From Bradyrhizobium sp. CCH5-F6 (lineage in GTDB: Bacteria > Pseudomonadota > Alphaproteobacteria > Rhizobiales > Xanthobacteraceae): 54,561 nt of DNA. Both the position numbers and the translations under genes were made by a program. The DNA lies in NCBI RefSeq assembly GCF_001556045.1, contig NZ_LSIC01000174.1, positions 1-54,561 on the forward strand. The letters run 5' to 3'. This document shows, in pieces, positions 15,894 through 23,564 of the stretch. The notes beneath the pieces were generated by a model. The model saw nothing but the letters and a program-made list of their open reading frames with translations. It did no database searches and had not been told where the DNA came from. The stretch's first letter is position 1; each line of letters begins with the position of its first letter.

Positions 15894-16778
15894 CTACACG
15901 CAGGTCTGCGCGCCGCCCTTGAGTTTCACGGGGATCGTGAGATAGCGCACCCCGTTGGCTTCGGCCGGCGGGAATTTGCCGGCGCGGATGTTGACCTGAA
16001 TGGAAGGCAGCAGCAGCCTCGGTGCCGACAGTTTGGTGTCGCGCGCCTGCCGCATGGCCACGAATTCATCTTCGGTGACGCCGTCCTTGACGTGGACGTT
16101 TCTCTCGCGCTGCTCGCGCACCGTGGTTTCCCAGGCAAACGTGTCGCGGCCGGGAGCCTTGTAGTCGTGACACATGAAGAGCCGCGTCTCCTGCGGCAGC
16201 GCCAGCAGCCGCTTGATCGACCGGTAGAGCCCGTGTGCATCGCCGCCGGGGAAATCGGCGCGCGCGGTGCCGTAGTCGGGCATGAACAGAGTGTCGCCGA
16301 CGAATACGGCATCCCCGATCTTGTACGAGATGTCCGCCGGCGTATGCCCCGGCGTGTAGAGAATCTCGACCTCGAGTTCGCCGATCTTGAAGCGCTCGCC
16401 GTCGCGGAACAGATGATCGAAGTCGCTGCCGTCGGTCTTCAAGTCCGTAGCGTTGAAGATCGGTCGGAAGATGCGCTGCACGTCCTTGATGTGCTCGCCT
16501 ATGCCGATCTTCGCGCCGGTCTTCGCCTTGATGAAAGGCGCGCCCGAGAGATGGTCGGCATGAGCATGGGTCTCCAGAACCCATTCGATGGTGTTGCCCG
16601 CTCGTTCGGCGGCTGCCAGCATCGCCTCGACAGAGCGCGTATCCACCTCACCGGAATTGTGGTCGTAGTCGAACACCGGATCGATGATCGCGGCCTTTTT
16701 GGTCGCCGGATCGGCGACCAGGTAGCTCACCGTGTTGGTCGGCTCGTCGAAGAACGATCGGATCATTGGTGGTGACAT
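15894..16778 (-). CDS. MBL-fold persulfide dioxygenase (Blh/ETHE1-like)
   Basis: A 294-residue metallo-beta-lactamase-fold enzyme of the sulfur dioxygenase group, which oxidises glutathione persulfide to sulfite. Metal ligands are in THAHADHLSG (about 72-81), the TPGHTPADIS His, and the Asp of FVGDTLFMPDYGTARADFPG. The C-terminal extension (KLSAPRLLLPSIQVNIRAG) is typical of the Blh branch linked to BigR. ATG 16778 has GGGAG seven bases before it and is preferred to ATG 16799. It is divergent from a BigR-like regulator over a palindrome, so it is probably derepressed by sulfide. Confidence 0.9.
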   Translation of the reverse strand: MSPPMIRSFFDEPTNTVSYLVADPATKKAAIIDPVFDYDHNSGEVDTRSVEAMLAAAERAGNTIEWVLETHAHADHLSGAPFIKAKTGAKIGIGEHIKDVQRIFRPIFNATDLKTDGSDFDHLFRDGERFKIGELEVEILYTPGHTPADISYKIGDAVFVGDTLFMPDYGTARADFPGGDAHGLYRSIKRLLALPQETRLFMCHDYKAPGRDTFAWETTVREQRERNVHVKDGVTEDEFVAMRQARDTKLSAPRLLLPSIQVNIRAGKFPPAEANGVRYLTIPVKLKGGAQTCV

Positions 16779-16823
16779 TCTGGAACTCCCTGATGCCATT
16801 GCTCGGTCGGACTTGACGGATAT

Positions 16824-16839
16824 ATTAGCAATATCTAAT
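16824..16839. promoter_or_regulatory. BigR-type operator
   Basis: ATTAG-CAATAT-CTAAT, an AT-rich palindrome in GC-rich surroundings, centred between the divergent dioxygenase gene and the ArsR-type regulator. The BigR box known from Xylella and Agrobacterium is built on the same ATTAG...CTAAT arms. Confidence 0.75.
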
Positions 16840-16871
16840 TAAGCAATGGCTCAAATAAGGGGAACAGGACG

Positions 16872-17204
16872 ATGGCCTCCTCAACATTCGATCCGGAAAC
16901 TTTCGAGAAGCAGGCAGTTGAAGTGGCCTCCGTCCTGCGGGCTATCGCAAACGAGCGCCGGCTGATGATCCTGTGCAGGCTCGTTGAATGCGGGGAGGAC
17001 AACGTGAGTTCCCTCGCCGAGGCCGTCGGCCTGTCGCAATCGGCGCTCTCGCAGCATCTCGCGAAGATGCGCGATGAGGGTCTCGTCACTTTCCGGCGGG
17101 AAAGCCAGACGCTCTGGTATCGCATCGCCGATCCGCGCATCGAGCAGCTCTTTGCCACGCTGCACAAGCTGTTTTGCACGCCCGTCAAAGCCAAGAGCAG
17201 ATAA
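16872..17204 (+). CDS. ArsR-family persulfide-sensing repressor, BigR/SqrR-like
   Basis: A 110-residue winged-helix repressor. The HTH is about residues 48-70 (LAEAVGLSQSALSQHLAKMR), followed by the wing LVTFRRESQTLWYRI. Cys35 (in LMILCRLVE) and Cys102 (in LHKLFCTP) are spaced as in BigR and SqrR, where they form a tetrasulfide link when persulfide rises and release DNA. There is an extra Cys40. It sits between its likely operator (16824-16839) and a rhodanese and TauE gene downstream, and opposite the dioxygenase, the normal BigR operon content. Confidence 0.9.
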   Translation: MASSTFDPETFEKQAVEVASVLRAIANERRLMILCRLVECGEDNVSSLAEAVGLSQSALSQHLAKMRDEGLVTFRRESQTLWYRIADPRIEQLFATLHKLFCTPVKAKSR

Positions 17205-17222
17205 GCCAAGAAGGAACTAGGA

Positions 17223-17768
17223 ATGTCGCTACCGACTATCAACCCGACGGACGCCCGCCGTCTACTCGACGAGGGCACCACCCTCATCGATATCCGCGAA
17301 GCAGACGAGCACGCGCGCGAGATAATTCCGGGGGCGCGAAACCTGCCATTGTCGAAACTCGACGAAGCCGATGTCGGGGGGCATCGCAAGCCGATCATCT
17401 TTCATTGCAAGAGCGGCGCCCGTACCCAAGCCAATGCGCCCCGGCTCGTCGCAACACTCGATGCCGCTTGCGAGGCCTTCGTCGTTGATGGCGGGCTCGA
17501 CGCTTGGCGCAAGGCTGGTCTGCCGGTTGTGACCGACCGACGGCTGCCGATCGAGCTTCAGCGGCAGGTGCAGATCGGGGCCGGAAGTCTCGTCTTCGCT
17601 GGCACGCTGCTCGGCCTTTTGGCCTCGCCTTGGTTCTTCGCCGTGCCGGCTTTGGTGGGTGCCGGACTGATGACGGCCGGGCTCACAGGCTTTTGCAGCA
17701 TGGCCCGCATCCTCATGCGGGCGCCATGGAACCGCGAAGTTTACGGCGCGCCGGCGCGAGCCGCATGA
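17223..17768 (+). CDS. Rhodanese with C-terminal DUF2892 membrane domain (YgaP-like)
   Basis: A 181-residue membrane-anchored sulfurtransferase. The rhodanese domain is about 1-105, with the catalytic loop HCKSGAR (Cys about 62) and the CH2-type DGGLDAWRKAGLP. The DUF2892 part (about 112-175) holds two helices, SLVFAGTLLGLLASPWFFAV and ALVGAGLMTAGLTGFCSMA. The same architecture is seen in YgaP. It starts 18 bases after the BigR-like gene with AAGGAACTAGGA before the ATG. It probably moves sulfane sulfur at the membrane, between the dioxygenase and the sulfite exporter that follows. Confidence 0.92.
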   Translation: MSLPTINPTDARRLLDEGTTLIDIREADEHAREIIPGARNLPLSKLDEADVGGHRKPIIFHCKSGARTQANAPRLVATLDAACEAFVVDGGLDAWRKAGLPVVTDRRLPIELQRQVQIGAGSLVFAGTLLGLLASPWFFAVPALVGAGLMTAGLTGFCSMARILMRAPWNREVYGAPARAA

Positions 17769-17784
17769 AGGAGGAGTTGTCGCC

Positions 17785-18564
17785 ATGCTGTCCCTGACCC
17801 AAGGCGCGCTCGGTCTGGCCTCCGGCTCGCTGGTAGGCTTCTCGCTGGGCCTGGTAGGAGGCGGCGGTTCCATTCTGGCGGTTCCGCTGCTGATCTATCT
17901 GGTTGGGGTAGCGGATCCTCATGTCGCGATCGGGACGAGCGCGATCGCCGTCGCGGCAAACGCTGCCGCCAACCTGGCGAATCACGTCCGCGCCGGTAAC
18001 GTGAAGTGGCGCTGCGCCTCGGTGTTCGCGCTTGCAGGCATAGCTGGCGCCTTTCTCGGCTCCACTCTCGGCAAGATCATCGATGGCCAGAAGCTGCTCG
18101 CACTTTTCGCCATCGTCATGTTGGTGGTGGGCGCGCTAATGATGAAAGGCCGCTCTGGCGAGGGCGAGCTCTCGGTGAGGCTCAATCGGGAAAATCTGCC
18201 GAAGCTTGTGGCCTTCGGCCTCGTCACGGGATCCTTATCCGGCTTCTTCGGGATCGGCGGTGGCTTCCTGATCGTGCCCGCCCTGATCGCAGCCACCGGC
18301 ATGCCGATCTTGTACGCGGTGGGTTCCTCACTCCTGGCGGTCACCGCGTTCGGGCTGACAACTGCGGCGAACTACGCCTTGTCCGGCCTTGTGGATTGGT
18401 CTCTCGCCGGGTTGTTCATCGTCGGCGGCGTTCTCGGCGGGCTTCTCGGCGCCCGCTCCGCGACCTCCCTCGCTGGCCGCAAAGGCGCGTTGAACACCGT
18501 GTTTGCGGCGCTCATATTCGCAGTCGCAATCTACATGCTGGTCCGCAGCCTGGGTCTGTTGTGA
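17785..18564 (+). CDS. TauE/SafE-family sulfite/sulfonate exporter
   Basis: A 259-residue inner-membrane permease with about eight helices and the internal duplication of the family (GLVGGGGSILAVPLLIYLVG near the start, repeated as GFFGIGGGFLIVPALI in the middle). It would expel the sulfite or thiosulfate formed by the dioxygenase. It starts 16 bases after the rhodanese stop with AAGGAGGAG before the ATG and is the last gene of the BigR-like operon. The substrate is inferred from context. Confidence 0.9.
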   Translation: MLSLTQGALGLASGSLVGFSLGLVGGGGSILAVPLLIYLVGVADPHVAIGTSAIAVAANAAANLANHVRAGNVKWRCASVFALAGIAGAFLGSTLGKIIDGQKLLALFAIVMLVVGALMMKGRSGEGELSVRLNRENLPKLVAFGLVTGSLSGFFGIGGGFLIVPALIAATGMPILYAVGSSLLAVTAFGLTTAANYALSGLVDWSLAGLFIVGGVLGGLLGARSATSLAGRKGALNTVFAALIFAVAIYMLVRSLGLL

Positions 18565-18780
18565 TGGACCTTGGCAGGCCGGCTGTTCCGAACGTGGCCG
18601 GGCGCGAAAGCCATGAGAGGCGTGGCCGCCCCCTCAAGGAGGGGCCGGGCTCCTGAACGGGTGGCCTTCCAGCTGGTCGCTCGATGACGCGCCCGGCATG
18701 GAAATCTATCTGATTCCGAGATCCCGCGGATGAAGCTGCGATGCTCCACGCCGCCCGCGAACGCGCGCGACGAAAGGGCT

Positions 18781-19314
18781 CTATCGTAGCATCCGCTGCA
18801 CGACCCCATCGCGGTACAGCAGGATGTGCAATAGGGCTGCCGACACATGGATAACGATGAACGCCAGCAGGGTCCATTCCATGGCTTGGTGGAGGCCATC
18901 AATGGCTCGAGCGGCGGTCGCATCGACAGAACCCAGCATCGGCAGCGGCGTCAGGAACAAGAAGGAGACCGACCAGCCACGAAAAGAGGCGAACAGCCAT
19001 CCTGTGAGCGTCGTCGCGAGCACCAGCGCGTAAAGCGACCAGTGCACCATTTCCGAGCTCAAGCGCTGCCAGGTGGACAGCGAGCTCTCTGGCGCGACAG
19101 GATGGGTAAGCCGCCATGCGAACCGCAGCAGCATTACGGCCAGGATCAGGATCCCCAAGCTGGCGTGGAGGGTCGTGGCGATGCCCGGCTGCTCGCCGCG
19201 GTGAATGTCCGGCATCAGCCATCCAATCGAATATTGCGCGAACAGCAGTACGACAACGAGCCAGTGAAGAACTCTCGCGGTGGTGCCGTACTGCAATGGG
19301 GTTGTCATCCTCAT
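18781..19314 (-). CDS. Cytochrome b561-family dihaem membrane protein
   Basis: A 177-residue four-helix membrane protein. Conserved histidines suited to haem b ligation lie in ARVLHWLVV, in HASLGILILA and in the last two helices (GLHQAMEW and IHVSAALLHILL). The family moves electrons between quinol and periplasmic acceptors or oxygen/superoxide. The start is uncertain: GTG 19323 follows AAGGAAG closely, while ATG 19314 or 19308 are also in frame; 19314 is chosen. It stands next to a COG4705 gene on the same strand, downstream of a shared promoter motif. Confidence 0.88.
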   Translation of the reverse strand: MRMTTPLQYGTTARVLHWLVVVLLFAQYSIGWLMPDIHRGEQPGIATTLHASLGILILAVMLLRFAWRLTHPVAPESSLSTWQRLSSEMVHWSLYALVLATTLTGWLFASFRGWSVSFLFLTPLPMLGSVDATAARAIDGLHQAMEWTLLAFIVIHVSAALLHILLYRDGVVQRMLR

Positions 19315-19386
19315 GTCCTGCACAGGCTTCCTTTGGGTGCTGCTTCACCTGACGCCGGGCCGCGTTTTGCCAGGTGGGCTGAGGGT

Positions 19387-20223
19387 TTAGACCGCATCGC
19401 TGGCGAGGCGCCCTGCCGGATGTCGGCCGGCCCGCTGAGGGAAAATCAAGAGGCAGGCGACGATGAAGACGGCAATCACGGCCGAAGCGATAGGGCGGCT
19501 CAGGTGCAGACCGCCCTGGCTGACGGGCTTGTCGAAGAAGTCGCCCACGGTCGCGCCCAATGGTCGTGTCAGGATAAACGCAGCCCAGAACAGCAGAACA
19601 TGTGAAACTGTGGTCCGATAATACAGCGCTGCGAGGACGGCAAGTCCTGCCGCAAAGACAATCGCCCCGCCTTCGTACCCAAGCCCGGTCGAATCGGCCG
19701 TCCAGTCGCCCAGAGCGGTGCCCAGGGTTTGCGAGAAGGTGATCGCCGCCCAATAGAATGCCTCGACCTTTGGCGTGTTCACGGTGTCGACGGAGATCGA
19801 TCCCTGCGACCAGTACCACAAACCCAGGGTAAAGATGACGCAAGCAAATAGGATCGAGGAGCCGCCAGCATAGCCGATACCGAGCGAGCGATCGGCAAAA
19901 TCAGCCATGGTCGTGCCGGCCGTGGTCGATGCGATGATGGTGGCCCAGTAAAGGAACGGGTGGAACCTCTTCGCTGCAGTCTGCAGCACAACCAAGACCG
20001 CAAGGATCGAGAGAAACAGCGCGGTGCTGGCGAGGTACCCCCAATGCAACGTCATGCTAACGGTATCGCCGCCGGTCTCGCCCAGCGTGGTGGCGGCGAT
20101 CTTGATCACCCAGAACGAGAGAGTAACCGCCGGTACTTTGGTGGCAAAATCCTGCAGTTCGATTGAAGCAGACGGTGATGAGAAGTCCTGCCCTGCATGG
20201 CGACCGGCATTTCTCTCTTGCAT
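19387..20223 (-). CDS. COG4705 membrane protein, copy 1
   Basis: A 278-residue protein with seven or eight helices and an internal repeat. The motif T(L/M)G(T/E)xxGD recurs: ATTLGETGGD, TTAGTTMADFADRS, TLGTALGDWTADSTGLGYEGG and PLGATVGDFFDKP. These acidic GxxD patches inside helices suggest a metal or proton path, but no member's function is known to me. It is a clear paralogue of the protein at 22028. A conserved promoter motif (20293-20315, minus strand) lies 69 bases upstream of the ATG, so it belongs to the motif regulon. Confidence 0.9.
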   Translation of the reverse strand: MQERNAGRHAGQDFSSPSASIELQDFATKVPAVTLSFWVIKIAATTLGETGGDTVSMTLHWGYLASTALFLSILAVLVVLQTAAKRFHPFLYWATIIASTTAGTTMADFADRSLGIGYAGGSSILFACVIFTLGLWYWSQGSISVDTVNTPKVEAFYWAAITFSQTLGTALGDWTADSTGLGYEGGAIVFAAGLAVLAALYYRTTVSHVLLFWAAFILTRPLGATVGDFFDKPVSQGGLHLSRPIASAVIAVFIVACLLIFPQRAGRHPAGRLASDAV

Positions 20224-20292
20224 GTGAGCACCTCTTGATTTGAACGACGCGACAACGCGCAGAGTGCAATCTGTTCTCCTTCCGCGCGGTTA

Positions 20293-20315
20293 CCGGCTCT
20301 ATACGATTTCGTATT
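20293..20315 (-). promoter_or_regulatory. Regulon motif, copy a (COG4705 gene)
   Basis: Read on the minus strand, this 23-mer begins AATACGAAATCGTATAG and ends in CCGG. It has the perfect palindrome ATACGA-AA-TCGTAT followed by AG, and ends 69 bases before the COG4705 start at 20223. Five such elements in the window share TAC-N6-GTATAG-N4-GG. Confidence 0.75.
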
Positions 20316-20450
20316 GTGCGGACTGCAAGGCGGCGCGAGGGCAGACTGCAAACGACAAGTCGAATGCTATCGCCTCATCCGGAAGATGAGGACTGCGAGC
20401 GTCGCATACATTGAAACTGCCCCGTACTCGCTAGAAATCGGTGAGCCGAC

Positions 20451-20473
20451 ATTACAAATCGGTATAGTTTTGG
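20451..20473 (+). promoter_or_regulatory. Regulon motif, copy b (PilZ/PAP2 genes)
   Basis: Begins ATTACAAATCGGTATAG and ends in TTGG, 72 bases before the PilZ start at 20546. It keeps TAC-N6-GTATAG and the final GG. Copies a and b face away from each other and so form a divergent promoter pair. Confidence 0.75.
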
Positions 20474-20545
20474 TGAGGGCCCAGTCAGGTGTTGACTGCT
20501 AGGCTCCGGTTCTCGTCGGATGGATCGCGCCGAGCCGGGGCAGTC

Positions 20546-20794
20546 ATGGAGAAGCGGCAAGCGGAGAGACGGCGCACCTTCAAGGGTGGCAAGATTGTTT
20601 TCAACCACGGGCGCTCAATCATCGACTGCACCATCAAGAACTTGTCGCGAGGTGGCGCTGCGCTGAATGTCGAAAACACCTGCGGAATTCCGGACGAGTT
20701 CATCCTTCTTGTCAACGCCGACAACGCGCGAAAGGCCTGCCGGGTCGCCTGGAGAACGCAAACCCAGATTGGCATTGCTTTCCTGGAGGCTTAG
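20546..20794 (+). CDS. PilZ-domain protein
   Basis: An 82-residue single-domain PilZ protein. Basic residues at the start (KRQAERRRTF) correspond to the RxxxR switch and NLSRGGAAL to the (D/N)xSxxG element, the two motifs that bind cyclic di-GMP. Size is that of a stand-alone adaptor. The ATG at 20546 is preferred over an in-frame start at 20489. It ends eight bases before the PAP2 gene, so the two are one operon under promoter motif b. A link between second messenger and envelope lipid chemistry is possible but inferred. Confidence 0.85.
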   Translation: MEKRQAERRRTFKGGKIVFNHGRSIIDCTIKNLSRGGAALNVENTCGIPDEFILLVNADNARKACRVAWRTQTQIGIAFLEA

Positions 20795-20802
20795 CACCAC
20801 GC

Positions 20803-21357
20803 ATGCGACAAGGTCTCGATATCGCGCTTACTCAGTGGCTCAACAGCTCGGCCGGACATCGTCCTATGCTCGATTGGTTCATGATCGGGGTGACGGATTT
20901 CACGATTCCGGTCATGGTTCTGGCGGTCGCGGTGCGGTGGTGGCAACGTGAGGACAGGGCAAACGAGAGGATGCTCGCGGTCGACGCCGGACTGACCTTT
21001 CTTTTCGGTCTCCTCATCAACCAGTTTATCCTGTTGTTTGTAAGTCGTCTCCGCCCCTACGAGCTAGGTGTAACCCATCTCATCGTCGCACCCAGCTCCG
21101 ACCCCTCCTTTCCTTCAGATCATGCCACGGCCGCGATGGCGATCGTCGCCGCGACACTGCTGCAGCATCGCCGGCTCCGCGCGCTGATCTTGGCGATTCC
21201 GGCGGCGCTGCTGATGGTCTCGCGCATCTACGTCGGAACGCACTACGTTTCGGACGTAGTTGGCGGCATGGGCACGGCGCTATTGGCGGCCATCGTGATG
21301 CGCGCGACAGTCGCCTTGCGTCAGCCGATCACCGAGGTGATCATCCGTTTTCCATAA
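20803..21357 (+). CDS. PAP2-family phosphatase (BcrC-like)
   Basis: A 184-residue membrane phosphatase with about five helices. The three PAP2 motifs are visible: an Arg-Pro element SRLRPYE (about 75), PSFPSDHATAA (PSxH motif, Asp replacing Gly, about 100) and SRIYVGTHYVSDVVGG (SRxxxxxHxxxD, about 143). BcrC-type members dephosphorylate undecaprenyl diphosphate in the periplasm; others act on phosphatidic acid or lipid A. A decayed uppP at 35 kb, which does the same step, lies beside the same regulon. It is co-transcribed with the PilZ gene. Confidence 0.9.
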   Translation: MRQGLDIALTQWLNSSAGHRPMLDWFMIGVTDFTIPVMVLAVAVRWWQREDRANERMLAVDAGLTFLFGLLINQFILLFVSRLRPYELGVTHLIVAPSSDPSFPSDHATAAMAIVAATLLQHRRLRALILAIPAALLMVSRIYVGTHYVSDVVGGMGTALLAAIVMRATVALRQPITEVIIRFP

Positions 21358-21419
21358 TGGATTTTAGGGGCCCGAGGCGGACCGCAAGTCGCGGCGCCCG
21401 TCGCGATATCCGGGCGATC

Positions 21420-21442
21420 ATTACCAAAACGTATAGCGTCGG
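21420..21442 (+). promoter_or_regulatory. Regulon motif, copy c (PepSY gene)
   Basis: Begins ATTACCAAAACGTATAG and ends TCGG, 82 bases before the PepSY start. It may drive PepSY, the second COG4705 gene and the two-component genes downstream as one transcript. Confidence 0.75.
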
Positions 21443-21524
21443 TCGAATTCAGGCAATGCTCTCCCGGTCATGGTTCGGCCTATCAGCGAAGCCTTCGCTT
21501 CGCGGCGGACGAAAGGAGACACCA

Positions 21525-21884
21525 ATGCTCCGCACCAAACTTATGACCGCTATCCTGGCCGGTACTCTTGCCTCGGGCGCGATCGGCGGCTCGGTCGCGG
21601 CTTACGCCAAAAACCGCGATGCTCCGACCGACGAAGCGGCGGTCATGGCCAACGCCAAGGTCAGTATGGCAGAGGCCATGGCAACCGCAGAACAAGCGGT
21701 CGGCGGCAAGGCCGTCGGCTCGGGCATCGAGGATCAAGATGGTACCGTCTATCTCGAAGTGCAGGTCCTCAAGGGCGGCACCCGCCACAAGGTGCTGATC
21801 GACCCCCAATCGGGCAAGGTGGTGAAAACCGTCACTGCCGACAACGAGCAGAACGAGAACGGCCACGAAGGCGACGACGACTGA
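21525..21884 (+). CDS. PepSY-domain exported protein
   Basis: A 119-residue periplasmic protein. A signal peptide (MLRTKLMTAILAGTLASGAI) ends near AAYAKN. The rest is one PepSY domain: VSMAEAMATAEQAVGG, then AVGSGIEDQDGTVYLEVQVL and KVLIDPQSGKVV. The tail is acidic (NGHEGDDD). Similar small PepSY proteins accompany OmpR-type two-component systems and are proposed sensors or inhibitors. The ATG at 21525 has GAAAGGAGAC before it. It belongs to the motif regulon (copy c). Confidence 0.92.
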   Translation: MLRTKLMTAILAGTLASGAIGGSVAAYAKNRDAPTDEAAVMANAKVSMAEAMATAEQAVGGKAVGSGIEDQDGTVYLEVQVLKGGTRHKVLIDPQSGKVVKTVTADNEQNENGHEGDDD

Positions 21885-22027
21885 TCTCGACGACTGGGGC
21901 CGCTACACGGCGGCTCCAGTTCCTTCCCCTCGCGCATCTTCTCGAATGTTTTTGACCGTCGTCTTGCGTGTCAAACGCGCGGGAGCCGTACGCAATTGGC
22001 AGCAATTCTTGAATAGGAGCCGATCCG

Positions 22028-22816
22028 ATGCATGCAACCCAGCTGACCGCAAGCGCCATCTACAATCGCGTACCGAAGGTAACGGTCGACTTCTGGTTGA
22101 TCAAACTCATGGCCGTGACCGTCGGCGAGACGGCGGCAGACTTCCTCAACGCAAATTTGGGTCTCGGCCTCTCGAAGACATCCTTGCTGATGAGCGGGCT
22201 CTTGCTCGCCGCGCTGATGGTGCAGTTTGCGCAGAAGAGATATGTCCCCTGGATCTACTGGGTGATCGTGGTTCTGGTCAGCATTGTCGGCACCCTGCTC
22301 ACCGACAACCTTGTCGATCACCTCGGCGTCAGCCAAGAGGCCGCCAGCATCGGCTTCGCCATCGCCCTCGCGGCGACCTTCGCCGTATGGTATCTGGTCG
22401 AAAGGACGCTTTCCATTCATACCATCTACACCACCCGGCGCGAACTGTTTTACTGGCTGGCTATCTTGTTGACCTTCGCCCTCGGCACGGCCGCCGGAGA
22501 CCTCGCCGCTGAAGGCCTGAACCTGGGCTATCTGCAGGCCGGGCTGATGTACGGCACAGTCATCGCCGTTATTGCATTCGGCTATTTCGGGCTGAAGATG
22601 AACTCCATCCTCGCATTCTGGCTCGCCTATATTGTGACGCGCCCGATGGGCGCATCCTTCGGCGATCTCCTGTCGCAACCGATCGGAAATGGCGGCTTGG
22701 AACTTGGCACCGTGATCACGAGCGCGGTGTTCCTGACCGTTATTGCCGGCGTGATAGTCTATATGACGCTCAGCCACGAGGGCGAGGAGGCCGTTCCGGT
22801 CGAGCGGCGCGTTTGA
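22028..22816 (+). CDS. COG4705 membrane protein, copy 2
   Basis: A 262-residue paralogue of the protein at 19387 with the same helices and repeated acidic motifs: VTVGETAADFLNANLGLG, TLLTDNLVDHLG, ALGTAAGDLAAEGLNLGYLQ and PMGASFGDLLSQP. It also keeps the N-terminal VPKVTVDFWLIKLMAVTVGE block, matching VPAVTLSFWVIKIAATTLGE of copy 1. AGGAGCC precedes the ATG. It sits between PepSY and a two-component pair on the same strand. The function is unknown; an ion or small-metal transporter is a guess. Confidence 0.9.
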   Translation: MHATQLTASAIYNRVPKVTVDFWLIKLMAVTVGETAADFLNANLGLGLSKTSLLMSGLLLAALMVQFAQKRYVPWIYWVIVVLVSIVGTLLTDNLVDHLGVSQEAASIGFAIALAATFAVWYLVERTLSIHTIYTTRRELFYWLAILLTFALGTAAGDLAAEGLNLGYLQAGLMYGTVIAVIAFGYFGLKMNSILAFWLAYIVTRPMGASFGDLLSQPIGNGGLELGTVITSAVFLTVIAGVIVYMTLSHEGEEAVPVERRV

Positions 22817-22886
22817 CGACGCGCCGGCATTGTAGGATCGTACCTGATCGCGAGGCGGCGGGCTCATGCGATGGGAGATGCAGGCG

Positions 22887-23564
22887 ATGCGTGTTCTTGT
22901 AATCGAGGACGACGCCGAGACGGGGTCCTATCTCAGGCGGGGCTTGCGGGAACAGGGTCACGTGGTGGACATCGCGACAAATGGTCGTGACGGTTTGTTC
23001 ATGGCGACCAGCGAGGCCTACGATATCCTGATCGTCGACCGGATGCTTCCCCATCTCGACGGCCTCTCGGTGGTCAAGACGGCCCGTGCGACGGGACTCA
23101 AGACCCCAGTGCTCTTTCTGACAACGATGTCTGGCGTCGGTGATCGCGTCGAAGGCCTCGAGGCCGGCGCGGACGACTACCTCGTCAAGCCGTTCGCGTT
23201 TGCCGAGCTGTCGGCCCGGATCAATGCCCTGGCCCGACGGCCGCCAATGGCCCAAGTCGAGACCGTGTTGAAAGTCGCGGACCTGGAGATGGACCTGATC
23301 AGCCGAGAAGTGCGGCGCGCCGGTCTGGACATCGACTTACAACCCCGCGAATTCCGTCTGCTGGAGTATTTGATGCGCAATGCTGGTCGGGTCGTAACGC
23401 GCACGATGCTCTTGGAGAGTGTCTGGGATTTCCATTTCGATCCAAAAACGAACATCGTAGAAACTCACATTAGCCGGCTGCGGTCAAAAATCGATCGCGG
23501 TTTCGACACTGAGCTGATCGAGACGGTTCGCGGTTCAGGATACATTCTCCGTGCCCGCCCCTAG
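22887..23564 (+). CDS. OmpR-family response regulator (CzcR/CopR-like)
   Basis: A 225-residue response regulator starting MRVLVIEDDAE. The receiver has Asp in ILIVDRMLPHLDG (about 51), Thr in LFLTTMSG and Lys in YLVKPFAF. The winged-helix domain (about 130-222) has LQPREFRLLEYLM and a recognition helix in NIVETHISRLRSKID. An in-frame ATG seven codons earlier (22866) is possible. It overlaps the kinase start by 14 bases. The repeated TAC-N6-GTATAG motif, concentrated around this locus, is the best candidate binding site, though not proven. CzcR/CopR regulators respond to metals. Confidence 0.92.
   Translation: MRVLVIEDDAETGSYLRRGLREQGHVVDIATNGRDGLFMATSEAYDILIVDRMLPHLDGLSVVKTARATGLKTPVLFLTTMSGVGDRVEGLEAGADDYLVKPFAFAELSARINALARRPPMAQVETVLKVADLEMDLISREVRRAGLDIDLQPREFRLLEYLMRNAGRVVTRTMLLESVWDFHFDPKTNIVETHISRLRSKIDRGFDTELIETVRGSGYILRARP

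Noticed and set aside
18628..18646. CCCCTC/GAGGGG hairpin after the TauE gene as a terminator
   Set aside because: It has a short loop but no T-run on the plus strand, and GC-rich hairpins are common here; too weak to list.
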